Origin: Clostridium_AD sp937920395
Lineage (GTDB): Bacteria; Bacillota; Clostridia; Clostridiales; Clostridiaceae
Length of the DNA stretch: 64,000 nt
Direction of reading: 5' to 3'
Assembly (NCBI GenBank): GCA_052274345.1
Contig: DAVZGP010000014.1
Span: 6,483 to 70,482 of the forward strand
Shown here piece by piece: positions 26,320-35,310 of this stretch. Within the stretch, counting starts at the first letter, position 1. Each line of letters starts with the position of its first letter. Under the pieces are notes generated by a model. That model was not told the origin of the DNA. It did not search any database and was given only the letters and a program-made list of their open reading frames with translations. The translations under genes were made by a program, and so were the position numbers.

Positions 26320-26353
26320 TGAATAATTATACATCAATATGAATAATTATTCA
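26320..26353. promoter_or_regulatory. tandem ARG boxes (ArgR/AhrC operator)
   Basis: TGAATAATTATACA at 26320 and the perfect palindrome TGAATAATTATTCA at 26340 match the ARG-box consensus (TGAAT, AT-rich centre, ATTCA). Their starts are 20 bases apart, near the 21-base spacing of known double operators. This is a strong prediction of arginine repression of argB-argD. The remainder of 26134-26600 holds no gene I can support. Confidence 0.8.
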
Positions 26354-26600
26354 ACATGTTATTTACTATTTTTTAAATTTAATATGTTTTTTTATTAATA
26401 AATATATACCCCATGTTTATGCATTGCAACCAAGCCCTTCTAAATCATGCTATAAATACTATGTATATAAACAATCGTGGCATTTTTCCGATTATACAAA
26501 AATCAATTTAATATCTAAAACTCACATAATTATGCATTTAATATGTATACTTTAAAAATTACCCTTACGTTGCAAGTGACAAAATATCAACTCTTATATA

Positions 26601-26647
26601 TAAAAAAACTGTAACAAGATTTAATTTTTCTTTAATCTTGCTACAGT
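26601..26647 (-). terminator. intrinsic terminator after the 26656-27069 gene
   Basis: ACTGTAGCAAGATT pairs with AATCTTGTTACAGT on the minus strand (26647 to 26608) and is followed by seven T at 26607-26601, only 8 bases after the stop codon. Confidence 0.9.
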
Positions 26648-26655
26648 TCTACTTA

Positions 26656-27069
26656 TTACTCTACTTGTGTTATAAGTTTTCTCATGATATCTTTTAATTT
26701 AAGATCTGTTGTATCTTCTGGAGCTATAATTATAACAAGCCTTATGCCGTCATCTGATTTATCCCATTTATACGCTTTTATATCTAATACTGCACCATCT
26801 GGTACATCTTCTTCAATATCCATTGCAATTTCTTCTGCAAGTGATAGATATTCTTCAAATAATTCGTCTTCTGTTAAATCACTTAAATTGGTTTCACCTT
26901 CCATTAAATCATTTAAGGTATTAATAGCTATACTTATATTAAAAGCTAATATATCTTCTCTTTTGGACCCTTTACTCATATCTTTAAGTACTTTAAATTC
27001 TGTGTTTTTCTCAATTGTATTTTTTATATCTTTACTTTCCACAATTGTACTATTAAATTCTACGTACAT
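26656..27069 (-). CDS. hypothetical acidic protein
   Basis: 137 residues, not recognised. It is rich in Asp and Glu, especially residues 65-100 (DLMEGETNLSDLTEDELFEE), predicted alpha/beta, with no membrane segment or signal peptide. The ATG at 27069 is preceded by AGGAGA at 9 bases; the frame extends further upstream without a site. It has its own strong terminator. It lies about 100 bases downstream of the SNF2 helicase gene on the same strand and could be cotranscribed with it, but no functional link is visible. Confidence 0.75.
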   Translation of the reverse strand: MYVEFNSTIVESKDIKNTIEKNTEFKVLKDMSKGSKREDILAFNISIAINTLNDLMEGETNLSDLTEDELFEEYLSLAEEIAMDIEEDVPDGAVLDIKAYKWDKSDDGIRLVIIIAPEDTTDLKLKDIMRKLITQVE

Positions 27070-27166
27070 AGTCTCATCTCCTATTAGTGCCACCCACATG
27101 TTAAATGGCGTCTTATAATATTTCTTGCTTTATTATATCATAATCCTTGTCATCTTGGTGGCAGAT

Positions 27167-30133
27167 TTAAATCATGAGTATCTCCAAAAGTTCTTCTTTT
27201 GTGAGTTTAAAAAGAACATCGCTATTTTTAAGTTCCCCAGTAATTACACTCTCAATTAGATCCATTTTGTTTTCTTGAAGTAAAATGATTTTTTCTTCAA
27301 CAGTCCCTTTAGCAATTAATTTAATTACTTCTACTACATTTTTTTGACCAATTCTATGCGCCCTATCTGTAGCTTGATTCTCAACTGCTGGATTCCACCA
27401 TGGATCAAAATGAATTACTAAATTTGCTGATGTTAAATTAAGGCCTGTTCCCCCGGCCTTTAGTGATATTAAAAACACGAATGTTTGACAACTTTTATTA
27501 AATTCATCTACCAGATTAATTCTATCCTTAGATTTTGTTTTTCCATCTAAATAAAAATATGATATCCCTTTTTCTTTTAGATTTTCTCCTATATTTTTAA
27601 GTGCAGATGTGAATTGTGAAAACAATAATATTTTTCCACCCTCCACCACATGTTTTTGAATAAGTTCTGTTGCAATTTTTATCTTTCCACTTCCCCCTTT
27701 ATACCCTTCTATTACAAGTGATGGGTCTAAACATATTTGTCTAAGCCTTGTTAAATAAGAAAAGGCCTCAATTTTCCCCTCCGTATTGTTTTTCATTTTA
27801 TCCCTAACAACTTTGATATAGGCTTTATATACAGCCTTTTGAGATGTAGTCATCTCAACTAAAAATTTCTTTTCTATTTTATCTGGCAATTCCATAAGCA
27901 CTTCTTTTTTAGTTCTTCTTAATAAAAAAGGTTTAATAAGTAATTTTAGTTGTTCTAAATCAACCTTTTTTCCAGAGATAAATTTAAGTTCAAAAATTTC
28001 TTTGGAATATAAATAATTTGGCATTACAAAATCAAAGATAGACCAAAGTTCAAATAAATTATTTTCAATAGGTGTGCCAGTTAAAGCATATCTTACTTTA
28101 GCTTTAACTTCTTTAATAACTTTTGTATTTTGTGCTAAATAATTTTTTATGTTTTGTGCTTCATCTATAAAACAATAATCAAAAACAATATTATCATATT
28201 TTTTTAAGTCCATTTTTAAAGTTCCATAAGTCGTAAGTAATATGTCATACTCATCTAAGTTATTAATTAATTCATGTCTAACTTTCTTGTCTCCATGAAC
28301 AATTGCAACCTTTAGACTAGGAGAAAATTTTTCAAGTTCCGCTTTCCAATTATAAATAAGAGAAGTTGGACTAATGATAATAGATTTTTTATTTTCGACG
28401 GATAAGAGAAAAGCTATGGTCTGAACCGTTTTTCCAAGACCCATTTCATCTGCTAATATCCCTCCAAGACCCAAAACACTTAAACTCTTAAGCCACTTGA
28501 AACCCTCAATTTGATATTCACGAAGGTTAGCCTTTAAGTTTACTGGTATCTTTATTTCCATTTTATTTATATCATCATATATATCTCCTATATCCTTTAG
28601 TACTTCACGTCCCTTAATAAATTTAAATTTATTGTTTTTTATTTTATCTTGTAAATATAATGCCTTATTTTTTTCTATTTTTATCGATCCACTTTCTAAC
28701 AACTCCTCATCACTTAATACTAATATTAGGTCAAAAAAGTTCCTAACTGTTTCATCTTCAAAATTCAAGAAATTATTGTTCTTAGTTTTATAAAATCTAT
28801 CATTTCGTTTAAACGAATCGAGAGCCTCTTTTAATTCATTATCGTAAATATTGTCTATGCTATAAGAGAACTCATAATAACCATTTTTTTCTTTAATCTC
28901 TGCTTTTATATTCTTTGAATTATGTATTTTCATATGTTTAAGTCCATTTCCAAAAGTAACATTTCCAAGGGAATAAAGATTATTTTTACTCCTATTTAAT
29001 ATATCAAATAGTTGTTCATCTGACCCTATAAAAAGTAACCTTTCCTCTCTTTTTATAAACCTATATTTCTCAAGTTGCATAAGAATTTTGTCCTCAAATT
29101 TATAATCACGTGTACTTGTTTTATAATCACGTGCTATACTATTTTTACTCCTATCATTCTTTAATATATTAATTTTTTCATCACCATAAACTACTAACAA
29201 ATCACAATAAATATTTGAATCAATTTGATATAAATTAAAATCAACCTTTATAAAATTTGTTGCAAAGTTTTTCACTTCTTCACTAATATTTATATTCCTT
29301 GTAATTGCACCTAAAAAGGATATGAGTTTATTATAATTATTTATATTGAGAGCATATAAAATTTCATGATTTTTTCTCAACTTGTCACAAATAACAACAT
29401 ACCTTTGCACCTGATTCTTTGATGGTAAGTACAACTTCCAATTAAATAAATACACATCATTTTTTTGATTAAGTGGTATTGGAAATTTCTTATGTGTAGT
29501 TAACACAAAATGCTCGTCACGCCTTTTTAATGTAAATGTCAAAGGTAAATTCTCTTTCACAATTAGCGCTTCAAACTCAAACCCATCATAATTTAATCTG
29601 ATTTTTTTATTGTTAATTGCTTCTAAAAAGCTTCTTAAATCACCAGAATCAATTTTTGTTTTTTTCATACCTATTTGATATTGTGCCTCATAATATATAG
29701 ATTCTTTCTCTACTTTTCGAACTAATTTTATAATATTACCTAAATCATTCTTATCAGTGTTTTTATAATTTATATTTTCATCTTTCTCTACTTGCTTATC
29801 ATTGCCTTTTGTCGCTTTGCTCAAAAAACTATATGCTGTAGCTGTTAGATGATTACACATAAATGAATGACCTACAACAGAAACTTCTTTGAAATCATCA
29901 CAGGTACATTTTATGCAATCTAATTTTCCCTTAGATAAATCTATTGTTATATATGTATTTAATTCTTTTGATTTAGTATCATTCTTAATCTCTCCATAGA
30001 TATGATACATATTGTTTATCTTTTTTCCTTTTATTTTAGTTACAAATCCCATATTAAAAGCCTTTTTACCTTGCCTTCTCATACTTTCTGAAGATGATTT
30101 GAATATTATACTTTCTAACTCCATTAACTTCAT
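27167..30133 (-). CDS. SWIM zinc finger / SNF2-family DEAD-box-like ATPase
   Basis: 988-residue helicase-like protein. A SWIM zinc finger is at residues 76-95 (CxC ... CNH, in CIKCTCDDF and FMCNHLTA). A long middle region matches the SNF2-associated domain of bacterial homologues. The SNF2 ATPase follows, with LADEMGLGKTVQT (Walker A, near 560), FIDEAQNIKN (Walker B, near 656), TGTPIENNLFELWS, and the helicase C part with LKAGGTGLNLTSA and DRAHRIGQ. These proteins are thought to remodel protein-DNA complexes or the transcription machinery; the exact role in bacteria is unclear. GGAGGTGA precedes the ATG. Confidence 0.92.
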   Translation of the reverse strand: MKLMELESIIFKSSSESMRRQGKKAFNMGFVTKIKGKKINNMYHIYGEIKNDTKSKELNTYITIDLSKGKLDCIKCTCDDFKEVSVVGHSFMCNHLTATAYSFLSKATKGNDKQVEKDENINYKNTDKNDLGNIIKLVRKVEKESIYYEAQYQIGMKKTKIDSGDLRSFLEAINNKKIRLNYDGFEFEALIVKENLPLTFTLKRRDEHFVLTTHKKFPIPLNQKNDVYLFNWKLYLPSKNQVQRYVVICDKLRKNHEILYALNINNYNKLISFLGAITRNINISEEVKNFATNFIKVDFNLYQIDSNIYCDLLVVYGDEKINILKNDRSKNSIARDYKTSTRDYKFEDKILMQLEKYRFIKREERLLFIGSDEQLFDILNRSKNNLYSLGNVTFGNGLKHMKIHNSKNIKAEIKEKNGYYEFSYSIDNIYDNELKEALDSFKRNDRFYKTKNNNFLNFEDETVRNFFDLILVLSDEELLESGSIKIEKNKALYLQDKIKNNKFKFIKGREVLKDIGDIYDDINKMEIKIPVNLKANLREYQIEGFKWLKSLSVLGLGGILADEMGLGKTVQTIAFLLSVENKKSIIISPTSLIYNWKAELEKFSPSLKVAIVHGDKKVRHELINNLDEYDILLTTYGTLKMDLKKYDNIVFDYCFIDEAQNIKNYLAQNTKVIKEVKAKVRYALTGTPIENNLFELWSIFDFVMPNYLYSKEIFELKFISGKKVDLEQLKLLIKPFLLRRTKKEVLMELPDKIEKKFLVEMTTSQKAVYKAYIKVVRDKMKNNTEGKIEAFSYLTRLRQICLDPSLVIEGYKGGSGKIKIATELIQKHVVEGGKILLFSQFTSALKNIGENLKEKGISYFYLDGKTKSKDRINLVDEFNKSCQTFVFLISLKAGGTGLNLTSANLVIHFDPWWNPAVENQATDRAHRIGQKNVVEVIKLIAKGTVEEKIILLQENKMDLIESVITGELKNSDVLFKLTKEELLEILMI

Positions 30134-30253
30134 TTTTAAATCACCTCCAATTTAATAATAATCACACAATAGCATATATTAAGCGAACTAAGTTATTATA
30201 TGCTATAATAATTATAGCACTTAAGGGAAAATAGGATAAGAAATCGTTATCAT

Positions 30254-30282
30254 TTGCATATTTTACCTTATCATGTTATAAT
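30254..30282 (+). promoter_or_regulatory. sigma-A type promoter of the G5/3D-domain gene
   Basis: TTGCAT (30254-30259), 17-base spacer, TATAAT (30277-30282). Transcription would start near 30289, leaving a leader of about 170 bases. Confidence 0.75.
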
Positions 30283-30288
30283 GTAAAT

Positions 30289-30457
30289 ACAATAATTACC
30301 AATACATTTATTGGTATAAGTATACATGACTCCCCTACTGCTCATGCATCGTATGAGAGCGCTCTTAATTTTAATACACCCAAGAGTACTGTAGACCTAA
30401 GTAGTTAGGCATTTGTAATAATAAATTAATGCCTTATACTGAAATTAATAATAGGAG
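30289..30457 (+). other. leader region with several small inverted repeats, function unknown
   Basis: The predicted untranslated leader contains TACCAAT-ATTGGTA at about 30298-30317, CTCAT-ATGAG and AGAGCGCTCT near 30341-30365, CCTAA-TTAGG near 30391-30409, and GGCATT-AATGCC up to 30434. I looked for a c-di-AMP riboswitch, which often precedes such cell wall genes, but do not see its conserved blocks. It may be structured RNA or chance pairing. Confidence 0.3.
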
Positions 30458-31531
30458 ATGATTTTTATATTTAGATTTATGAAAGGTAGACGAATAAAAT
30501 TTGTAATTGGCTTTATATTGGTAGCAATAATTACAACTTCAACTATTTTTGTATGCTTCATTAGAAAAAATATTACGGTAGTTATAGACGGTAAATCAAC
30601 TAATCTTGTGACTTATCAAAAGACATTTGGTAATGCTCTAAAAAAATCAGGTATAACTATAGACGTAAAAGATAAGCTTGATAAAGCACTAAATTCCGAA
30701 ATACAAAACAACGGTGTTATAAAAATAACTCGTGCTGTAAATGTTACAGTCTTTGTGGATAATAAAGAGCTTAATATTAAATCCGCTGAAAAAGATGTTG
30801 CTTTAATGTTAAATTCACAACAAATAGTAATTAACCCCACGGATAAAATTTCTCCTTCAAAAGAAACGAAATTATCTAGTAATTTAGGAATAATCGTAAC
30901 TAGGGTTAATTCAAAAACAATAAAGCAGTCTAAACCTGTTGATTTTAAAACTGTTATTAAGAAAAATAATGGTATATTAAAATCTAAAAGAACAGTTTCA
31001 CAAAATGGAGTAAAGGGTGTAAAAAGTATTACACTAAACGTTATTTATGAAGATGGAAAAGAAGTAACTAGAAAAGTTGTTAAAGAAACCTTAGTTAAGC
31101 AACCTAAAAATAAAATTATAGTTCAAGGTACTATGCCAGCAGTATCATTTTCAAGGGGATCATCAATTTCAAGAGAATCCTCTATCCCCAAAGCAACACC
31201 TATCTCTTCAAGAAGTACTTCATACTCAAATAAATCCGGAAAAACTTTTTCTGTAAAAACTACTGCTTACTCACCATCTGGTGGAGCCAATAGTGCTTAT
31301 ACTGCTTCAGGACGAAAAGCTTTAAGAAGCCCCAGTGGATATAGTACTGTAGCTGTAGATCCAAGTGTCATACCTCTCGGAACAAGATTGTATATAGAGG
31401 GTTATGGAGATGCTATTGCAGCTGATACAGGTTCAGCAATAAAAGGGAATTTCATAGATTTATATTTTAATACTAACAATGAAGCCTGCAGTTGGGGTGT
31501 AAGATATTTGAAGGTACACATAATAAACTAA
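30458..31531 (+). CDS. YabE-like secreted/anchored cell wall protein (DUF348, G5 and 3D domains)
   Basis: About 357 residues. A membrane anchor or signal segment (residues 14-34) is followed by two DUF348 repeats (VVIDGKSTNLVTYQKTFGNAL, VFVDNKELNIKSAEKDVAL), a G5 domain (about 150-225), a Ser-rich linker, and a C-terminal 3D domain (TTAYSPSGGANSAYTASGR ... AADTGSAIKG) with catalytic-type Asp residues as in lytic transglycosylases. It probably remodels peptidoglycan outside the cell. The start is uncertain: ATG 30458 touches the GGAG site, while ATG 30479 lies 21 bases away. Confidence 0.85.
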   Translation: MIFIFRFMKGRRIKFVIGFILVAIITTSTIFVCFIRKNITVVIDGKSTNLVTYQKTFGNALKKSGITIDVKDKLDKALNSEIQNNGVIKITRAVNVTVFVDNKELNIKSAEKDVALMLNSQQIVINPTDKISPSKETKLSSNLGIIVTRVNSKTIKQSKPVDFKTVIKKNNGILKSKRTVSQNGVKGVKSITLNVIYEDGKEVTRKVVKETLVKQPKNKIIVQGTMPAVSFSRGSSISRESSIPKATPISSRSTSYSNKSGKTFSVKTTAYSPSGGANSAYTASGRKALRSPSGYSTVAVDPSVIPLGTRLYIEGYGDAIAADTGSAIKGNFIDLYFNTNNEACSWGVRYLKVHIIN

Positions 31532-31536
31532 ATATT

Positions 31537-31584
31537 ATAAACCCTACAAAAGATATTTTTTCTGTTGTAGGGTTTATATTTTTT
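31537..31584 (+). terminator. intrinsic terminator after the 3D-domain gene
   Basis: A perfect 13-bp inverted repeat (31537-31549 with 31565-31577) is followed by ATTTTTT, six bases after the stop. Confidence 0.92.
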
Positions 31585-31590
31585 CTCAAT

Positions 31591-31619
31591 TTGACATAGC
31601 AATTAAAATATAGTAGACT
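31591..31619 (+). promoter_or_regulatory. promoter of the preQ1-controlled operon
   Basis: TTGACA (31591-31596), 17 bases, TAGACT (31614-31619). The start near 31626 places the preQ1 aptamer at about +18 of the transcript. Confidence 0.7.
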
Positions 31620-31642
31620 TTTATTAATGTAAAACTTAAATA

Positions 31643-31712
31643 AGACAGTTCTAAACCATCCTGTCTATAAACAAAACTAGGACGTAACTACCGTTTTAGG
31701 GTAGTTTTTTTT
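31643..31712 (+). promoter_or_regulatory. preQ1 class I riboswitch with intrinsic terminator
   Basis: P1 stem AGACAG (31643-31648) with CTGTCT (31661-31666), loop TTCTAAACCATC, and A-rich tail ATAAACAAAACTAGG (31667-31681). This matches the compact H-type pseudoknot aptamer of preQ1-I switches. An intrinsic terminator follows (AACTACC 31686-31692 with GGTAGTT 31700-31706, then eight T). Ligand binding would favour termination. The queDE-folE-queC genes downstream support the call; the first two genes in the operon are not known queuosine genes. Confidence 0.87.
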
Positions 31713-31758
31713 GTTTACTAACGGTTAGGACCTTTTTTATTTTTTAGGAGGATTTATA

Positions 31759-32781
31759 ATGAAAAAAATTGGTTTAACAACTACTGTTCCAGTAGAAATT
31801 CTAATTGCAGCAGGTTATACACCTGTTGATTTAAATAATATTTTTATAACCTCAAATGACTATTTGAAATATATAGATATTGCAGAAAGAGATGGTTTTC
31901 CTAGGAGTTTGTGTACCTGGATAAAGGGTATTTATGGAGCCTGTTTGCAAAATGGCATAAAAGAGATAGTCGGCGTTGTTGAGGGTGATTGTTCTAATAC
32001 AAAAGCCCTTATTGAAGTACTTGAACTTCGAGGAATAAAGGTCTATCCGTTTTCATTTCCCCACAGTCACAAGTTAGAGGATGTAGAACATGCAATAAAA
32101 AAGTTTATGAATCTCTTTAATGTAACAATAAAAGAAGTTGAACTAGTAAGACTTAAGCTCAATGCAACTCGCTCCTTAGTTAAAGAAATTGATCAATTAA
32201 CATATATAGATAATAAAGCAACAGGCTTTGAAAATCATCTTTATCAAGTAAGTTCAAGTGATTTTAATTGTAATATAGATGCTTTTGACGTTGAACTAAA
32301 GAATATTATTTGTGAAATAAAAAGTAGAACCCCAATTGTTAGAAAACTTCGCCTTGGGTATATTGGCGTCCCTCCTATGACTCCAGATATATACACATTT
32401 GTTGAAAATCTTAATGCTAGTTTTGTATACAATGAGGTTCAAAGAGAATTTGCTTTTCCAAGAGCTAATGATGCCCTGGATATATATCATCAATATTATG
32501 ATTATACTTATCCTTATGATACTAATTTTAGAATTATAGAACTCCGTAAACAAATAGACAGGCGAAAGTTAGATGGAATAATCCACTACTCTCAAGCATT
32601 TTGCTATAGAGCAGTGACGGATATTGTTTTAAAGGAAAATTTGAATATTCCCATATTAAATATTGAAGGTGACAAATTAAACGTCTTAGATGCAAGAACA
32701 AAACTTAGATTAGAAGCCTTTCTTGATATGTTACTTGACTTAAAGACATACAGCAAGGAGGCTAAAAAATGCGAGTACTAG
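31759..32781 (+). CDS. 2-hydroxyacyl-CoA dehydratase / double-cubane cluster-like reductase component
   Basis: 340 residues of the HgdB/BcrC/double-cubane protein family. The family start TTTVPVEILIAAGYTPVDLN is present, as are likely cluster-ligand cysteines C52 (SLCTWIKG), C62 (GACLQ), C78 (GDCSNTK) and C282 (AFCYRA). Members take single low-potential electrons from an ATP-driven activator and reduce difficult substrates. Only one dehydratase-type chain is encoded, which points to a homodimeric double-cubane type rather than a HgdAB dehydratase. A strong AGGAGG precedes the ATG. It overlaps the activator gene by 13 bases and is first in the preQ1-controlled operon. The substrate is unknown; a step in queuosine synthesis or salvage is an inference from position. 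Confidence 0.82.
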   Translation: MKKIGLTTTVPVEILIAAGYTPVDLNNIFITSNDYLKYIDIAERDGFPRSLCTWIKGIYGACLQNGIKEIVGVVEGDCSNTKALIEVLELRGIKVYPFSFPHSHKLEDVEHAIKKFMNLFNVTIKEVELVRLKLNATRSLVKEIDQLTYIDNKATGFENHLYQVSSSDFNCNIDAFDVELKNIICEIKSRTPIVRKLRLGYIGVPPMTPDIYTFVENLNASFVYNEVQREFAFPRANDALDIYHQYYDYTYPYDTNFRIIELRKQIDRRKLDGIIHYSQAFCYRAVTDIVLKENLNIPILNIEGDKLNVLDARTKLRLEAFLDMLLDLKTYSKEAKKCEY

Positions 32782-33527
32782 GTATAGACCTTGGAAGCCG
32801 CGAGGTTAAAATAGTTTTAATAGAAGACAATAAAATAATACAAAAAAATAAAGTAAGCACCATGAGTTTTTACAGAAATTACTGCAAATTCAATGGTAAG
32901 ATTATTGTTGATTTAGAAAAACTTGATATTGGTCGTATTGATAAAGCAGTTTCTACAGGTTATGGTAAAAACAATACTGATTTAGCATTATTTTCTCAGA
33001 TAAATGAGGTAAAAGCTCATGTTTATGGAGGTTTTTATCAAACCGGCTTAAAGGATTTTATACTTTTAGATATAGGTGGTCAAGATGTTAAAATTGTAAA
33101 AGTAGAAAAAGGCATTACAACAGACCTAGAACTTAATGAAAAATGTGCTGCATCTTGTGGTAGATATTTAGAAAACATGGCAAACGTACTAGAAGTATCA
33201 CTGGGCGAGATGAGTAAACATTACGCGAATGCCATAGAACTTAATTCAACTTGCGCTGTATTTTCTGAATCAGAATTAATTGGCAAAATAGCCGAAGGTG
33301 TAAGTATAGAAAGTTTGTGCTCTAGCGTTAATTACTCCCTATACAAAAGGCTTTTACCACTACTTAGTAGATTCCGTGGTAAAAAATTAATTTTAACTGG
33401 CGGGGTTGCTAGTAATATTGCAATTGAAAAATATTTAAGTAACAATTACGACGAAATAGTATCCATAAAAGAACCTCAATTTAATGGGGCCATTGGATGT
33501 TGTTATTATGGGAGTAAATTTTTATAG
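32769..33527 (+). CDS. ATP-dependent activator (HgdC/BcrA-BadF ASKHA ATPase)
   Basis: 252-residue ASKHA ATPase with a bridging 4Fe-4S cluster at the dimer interface. Motifs: VLGIDLGSREVKIVL (phosphate 1), LDIGGQDVKIV (phosphate 2), TGGVASNIAIE. The cluster ligands are C126 in NEKCAASCGRYLENMA and C162 in NSTCAVFSESEL. It hydrolyses ATP to inject low-potential electrons into its partner at 31759-32781, whose end it overlaps by 13 bases. The tight pairing shows the two act together. Confidence 0.88.
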   Translation: MRVLGIDLGSREVKIVLIEDNKIIQKNKVSTMSFYRNYCKFNGKIIVDLEKLDIGRIDKAVSTGYGKNNTDLALFSQINEVKAHVYGGFYQTGLKDFILLDIGGQDVKIVKVEKGITTDLELNEKCAASCGRYLENMANVLEVSLGEMSKHYANAIELNSTCAVFSESELIGKIAEGVSIESLCSSVNYSLYKRLLPLLSRFRGKKLILTGGVASNIAIEKYLSNNYDEIVSIKEPQFNGAIGCCYYGSKFL

Positions 33528-33581
33528 ACTCTCTAATTTAATATATTAAGTTTATTATAAATTTTAGGAGGAATGTTCCAT

Positions 33582-34013
33582 ATGTATATTTTGAAATCAG
33601 AACATAGCTTTGACAGTGCTCATTTTCTTTCTGAATACGATGGTAAGTGTGCAAACATTCATGGTCATAGATGGAAAGTTGAAGTTGAAGTCCAATCAGA
33701 AAACTTAACAAAAGGTGGTCAATTGGAAGGGATGGTAATAGATTTTGGCGATTTAAAAAGAGATGTTAAATCTATGGCTGACTCTTATGACCATGCTCTA
33801 ATTGTACAAATAGGAAGCATGAGAGATGAGACTCTAAATTGTATAAAACAGGACGGATTTAAAGTAATACTTGTTGATTTTAGAACAACAGCTGAAAACT
33901 TTGCAAAATTTTTCTTTAAACAAATGAAAAATAAAGGATATAATGTAAAACGAACCACCGTTTATGAAACACCTAATAATAGTGCATCATATGAAGAAAG
34001 CGAGGCGCATTAA
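33582..34013 (+). CDS. queD: 6-carboxy-5,6,7,8-tetrahydropterin synthase
   Basis: 143-residue PTPS-family enzyme making 6-carboxytetrahydropterin from dihydroneopterin triphosphate, second step of the queuosine pathway. Zinc-binding His are in FDSAHFL and NIHGHRWKV. The ATG at 33582 lies 10 bases after AGGAGG; an ATG at 33573 is too close to it. It ends one base before queE. Confidence 0.92.
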   Translation: MYILKSEHSFDSAHFLSEYDGKCANIHGHRWKVEVEVQSENLTKGGQLEGMVIDFGDLKRDVKSMADSYDHALIVQIGSMRDETLNCIKQDGFKVILVDFRTTAENFAKFFFKQMKNKGYNVKRTTVYETPNNSASYEESEAH

Positions 34014-34014
34014 A

Positions 34015-34680
34015 GTGGAATACAAAGTAGTTGAAAAATTTATAAGTGTTAATGGTGAAGGTCCACTATCAGGACAACTTGTAGTATTTATAAGATTTGC
34101 AGGTTGTAACCTTAATTGTGGCTACTGTGATACTACTTGGGCTAATAATGAAGATGCCCTTTATGATCTTATGACGCCTGGCGATATATACAAGTACATA
34201 AAGTCTACCCAAATTCGAAATGTAACCTTAACTGGTGGTGAACCACTATTACAAAAGGGAATTATAGAACTCTTAAAAGTATTGAGTAATGATGACTCCA
34301 TTCATGTTGAAATTGAAACTAATGGCAGTATTAATTTAGGTGAGTTTTCAAATATAGACAACCCACCAAGCTTTAATATGGATTATAAACTACCAGCAAG
34401 TGGTATGGAAGAATCAATGGATTCAAATAACTTTGCTTATTTAACTTATAAAGATACAGTTAAGTTTGTAGCTAGTAGCATGGTAGATTTACAAAGAGCC
34501 AAATATATAATAGATAAATATGAATTAACAAATAAAACAAATGTATATATTAGTCCAGTATTTGGACAAATTGACCTAGAAGATATTGTTGAATTTATGA
34601 AAAGTAATAAAATGAATGGTGTTAATCTTCAAGTTCAACTTCATAAAATCATTTGGGATCCAAATAAGAGAGGTGTATAA
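34015..34680 (+). CDS. queE: 7-carboxy-7-deazaguanine synthase
   Basis: 221-residue radical SAM enzyme contracting the 6-carboxytetrahydropterin ring to 7-carboxy-7-deazaguanine. The CxxxCxxC motif is in FAGCNLNCGYCDTTW, with GGEPLLQ downstream. Translation begins at GTG (34015) with GAGG inside the end of queD; the longer frame upstream overlaps queD and has no site. It is 3 bases before folE. Confidence 0.92.
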   Translation: MEYKVVEKFISVNGEGPLSGQLVVFIRFAGCNLNCGYCDTTWANNEDALYDLMTPGDIYKYIKSTQIRNVTLTGGEPLLQKGIIELLKVLSNDDSIHVEIETNGSINLGEFSNIDNPPSFNMDYKLPASGMEESMDSNNFAYLTYKDTVKFVASSMVDLQRAKYIIDKYELTNKTNVYISPVFGQIDLEDIVEFMKSNKMNGVNLQVQLHKIIWDPNKRGV

Positions 34681-34683
34681 ATT

Positions 34684-35274
34684 ATGGCGATTGATACAAA
34701 AGCAATTGAAAAGCATATAAGAGGTATTTTAATAGCATTAGGTGATGACCCAACGCGTGAAGGACTTATAGATACCCCTAAGCGTGTAGCTAAAATGTAC
34801 GAAGAAGTATTTGCTGGCATGTGTTACAGCAACGCTGAAATTGCTAATATGTTTAATACAACATTTGTTGATGATTTAATAGTTAAAGATGATTCGCGTG
34901 ATATTGTTATAATGAAAAATATACAAATTTTTAGTCATTGTGAACACCATTTAGCCCTTATGTATGATATGAAAGTAACAGTAGCATACGTTCCTAATAA
35001 AAAGATTATTGGGCTAAGTAAAATAGCAAGAATAGCTGATATGGTGGGTCGAAGACTTCAACTCCAAGAAAGAATAGGAACAGATATTGCAGAGATTATG
35101 GAAATAGTAACAGCATCGAAAGACATAGCTGTTATTATAGAAGGTGAACATGCCTGCATGACTACTCGTGGAATAAAAAAACCAGGCACTAAAACAATGA
35201 CAACTACCTATAGAGGAAGATTTAATACTGACGTAATTTTAAATAATAAATTAATGATGCTTTACACTAAATAA
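34684..35274 (+). CDS. folE: GTP cyclohydrolase I
   Basis: 196-residue zinc enzyme converting GTP to dihydroneopterin triphosphate, the entry step for queuosine and folate. Active-site HCEHHL and the zinc Cys in EHACMTTRGIKKPG are present, as is MVGRRLQLQER. Position between queE and queC under the preQ1 switch suggests it mainly feeds queuosine synthesis here. Confidence 0.95.
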   Translation: MAIDTKAIEKHIRGILIALGDDPTREGLIDTPKRVAKMYEEVFAGMCYSNAEIANMFNTTFVDDLIVKDDSRDIVIMKNIQIFSHCEHHLALMYDMKVTVAYVPNKKIIGLSKIARIADMVGRRLQLQERIGTDIAEIMEIVTASKDIAVIIEGEHACMTTRGIKKPGTKTMTTTYRGRFNTDVILNNKLMMLYTK

Positions 35275-35310
35275 ATGATATCTAAAACAAATTAAAGGAG
35301 TCTGTAAATT

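Noticed and set aside
30289..30457. c-di-AMP (ydaO) riboswitch before the 3D-domain gene
   Set aside because: The usual conserved core blocks are not present; listed only as an unassigned leader.
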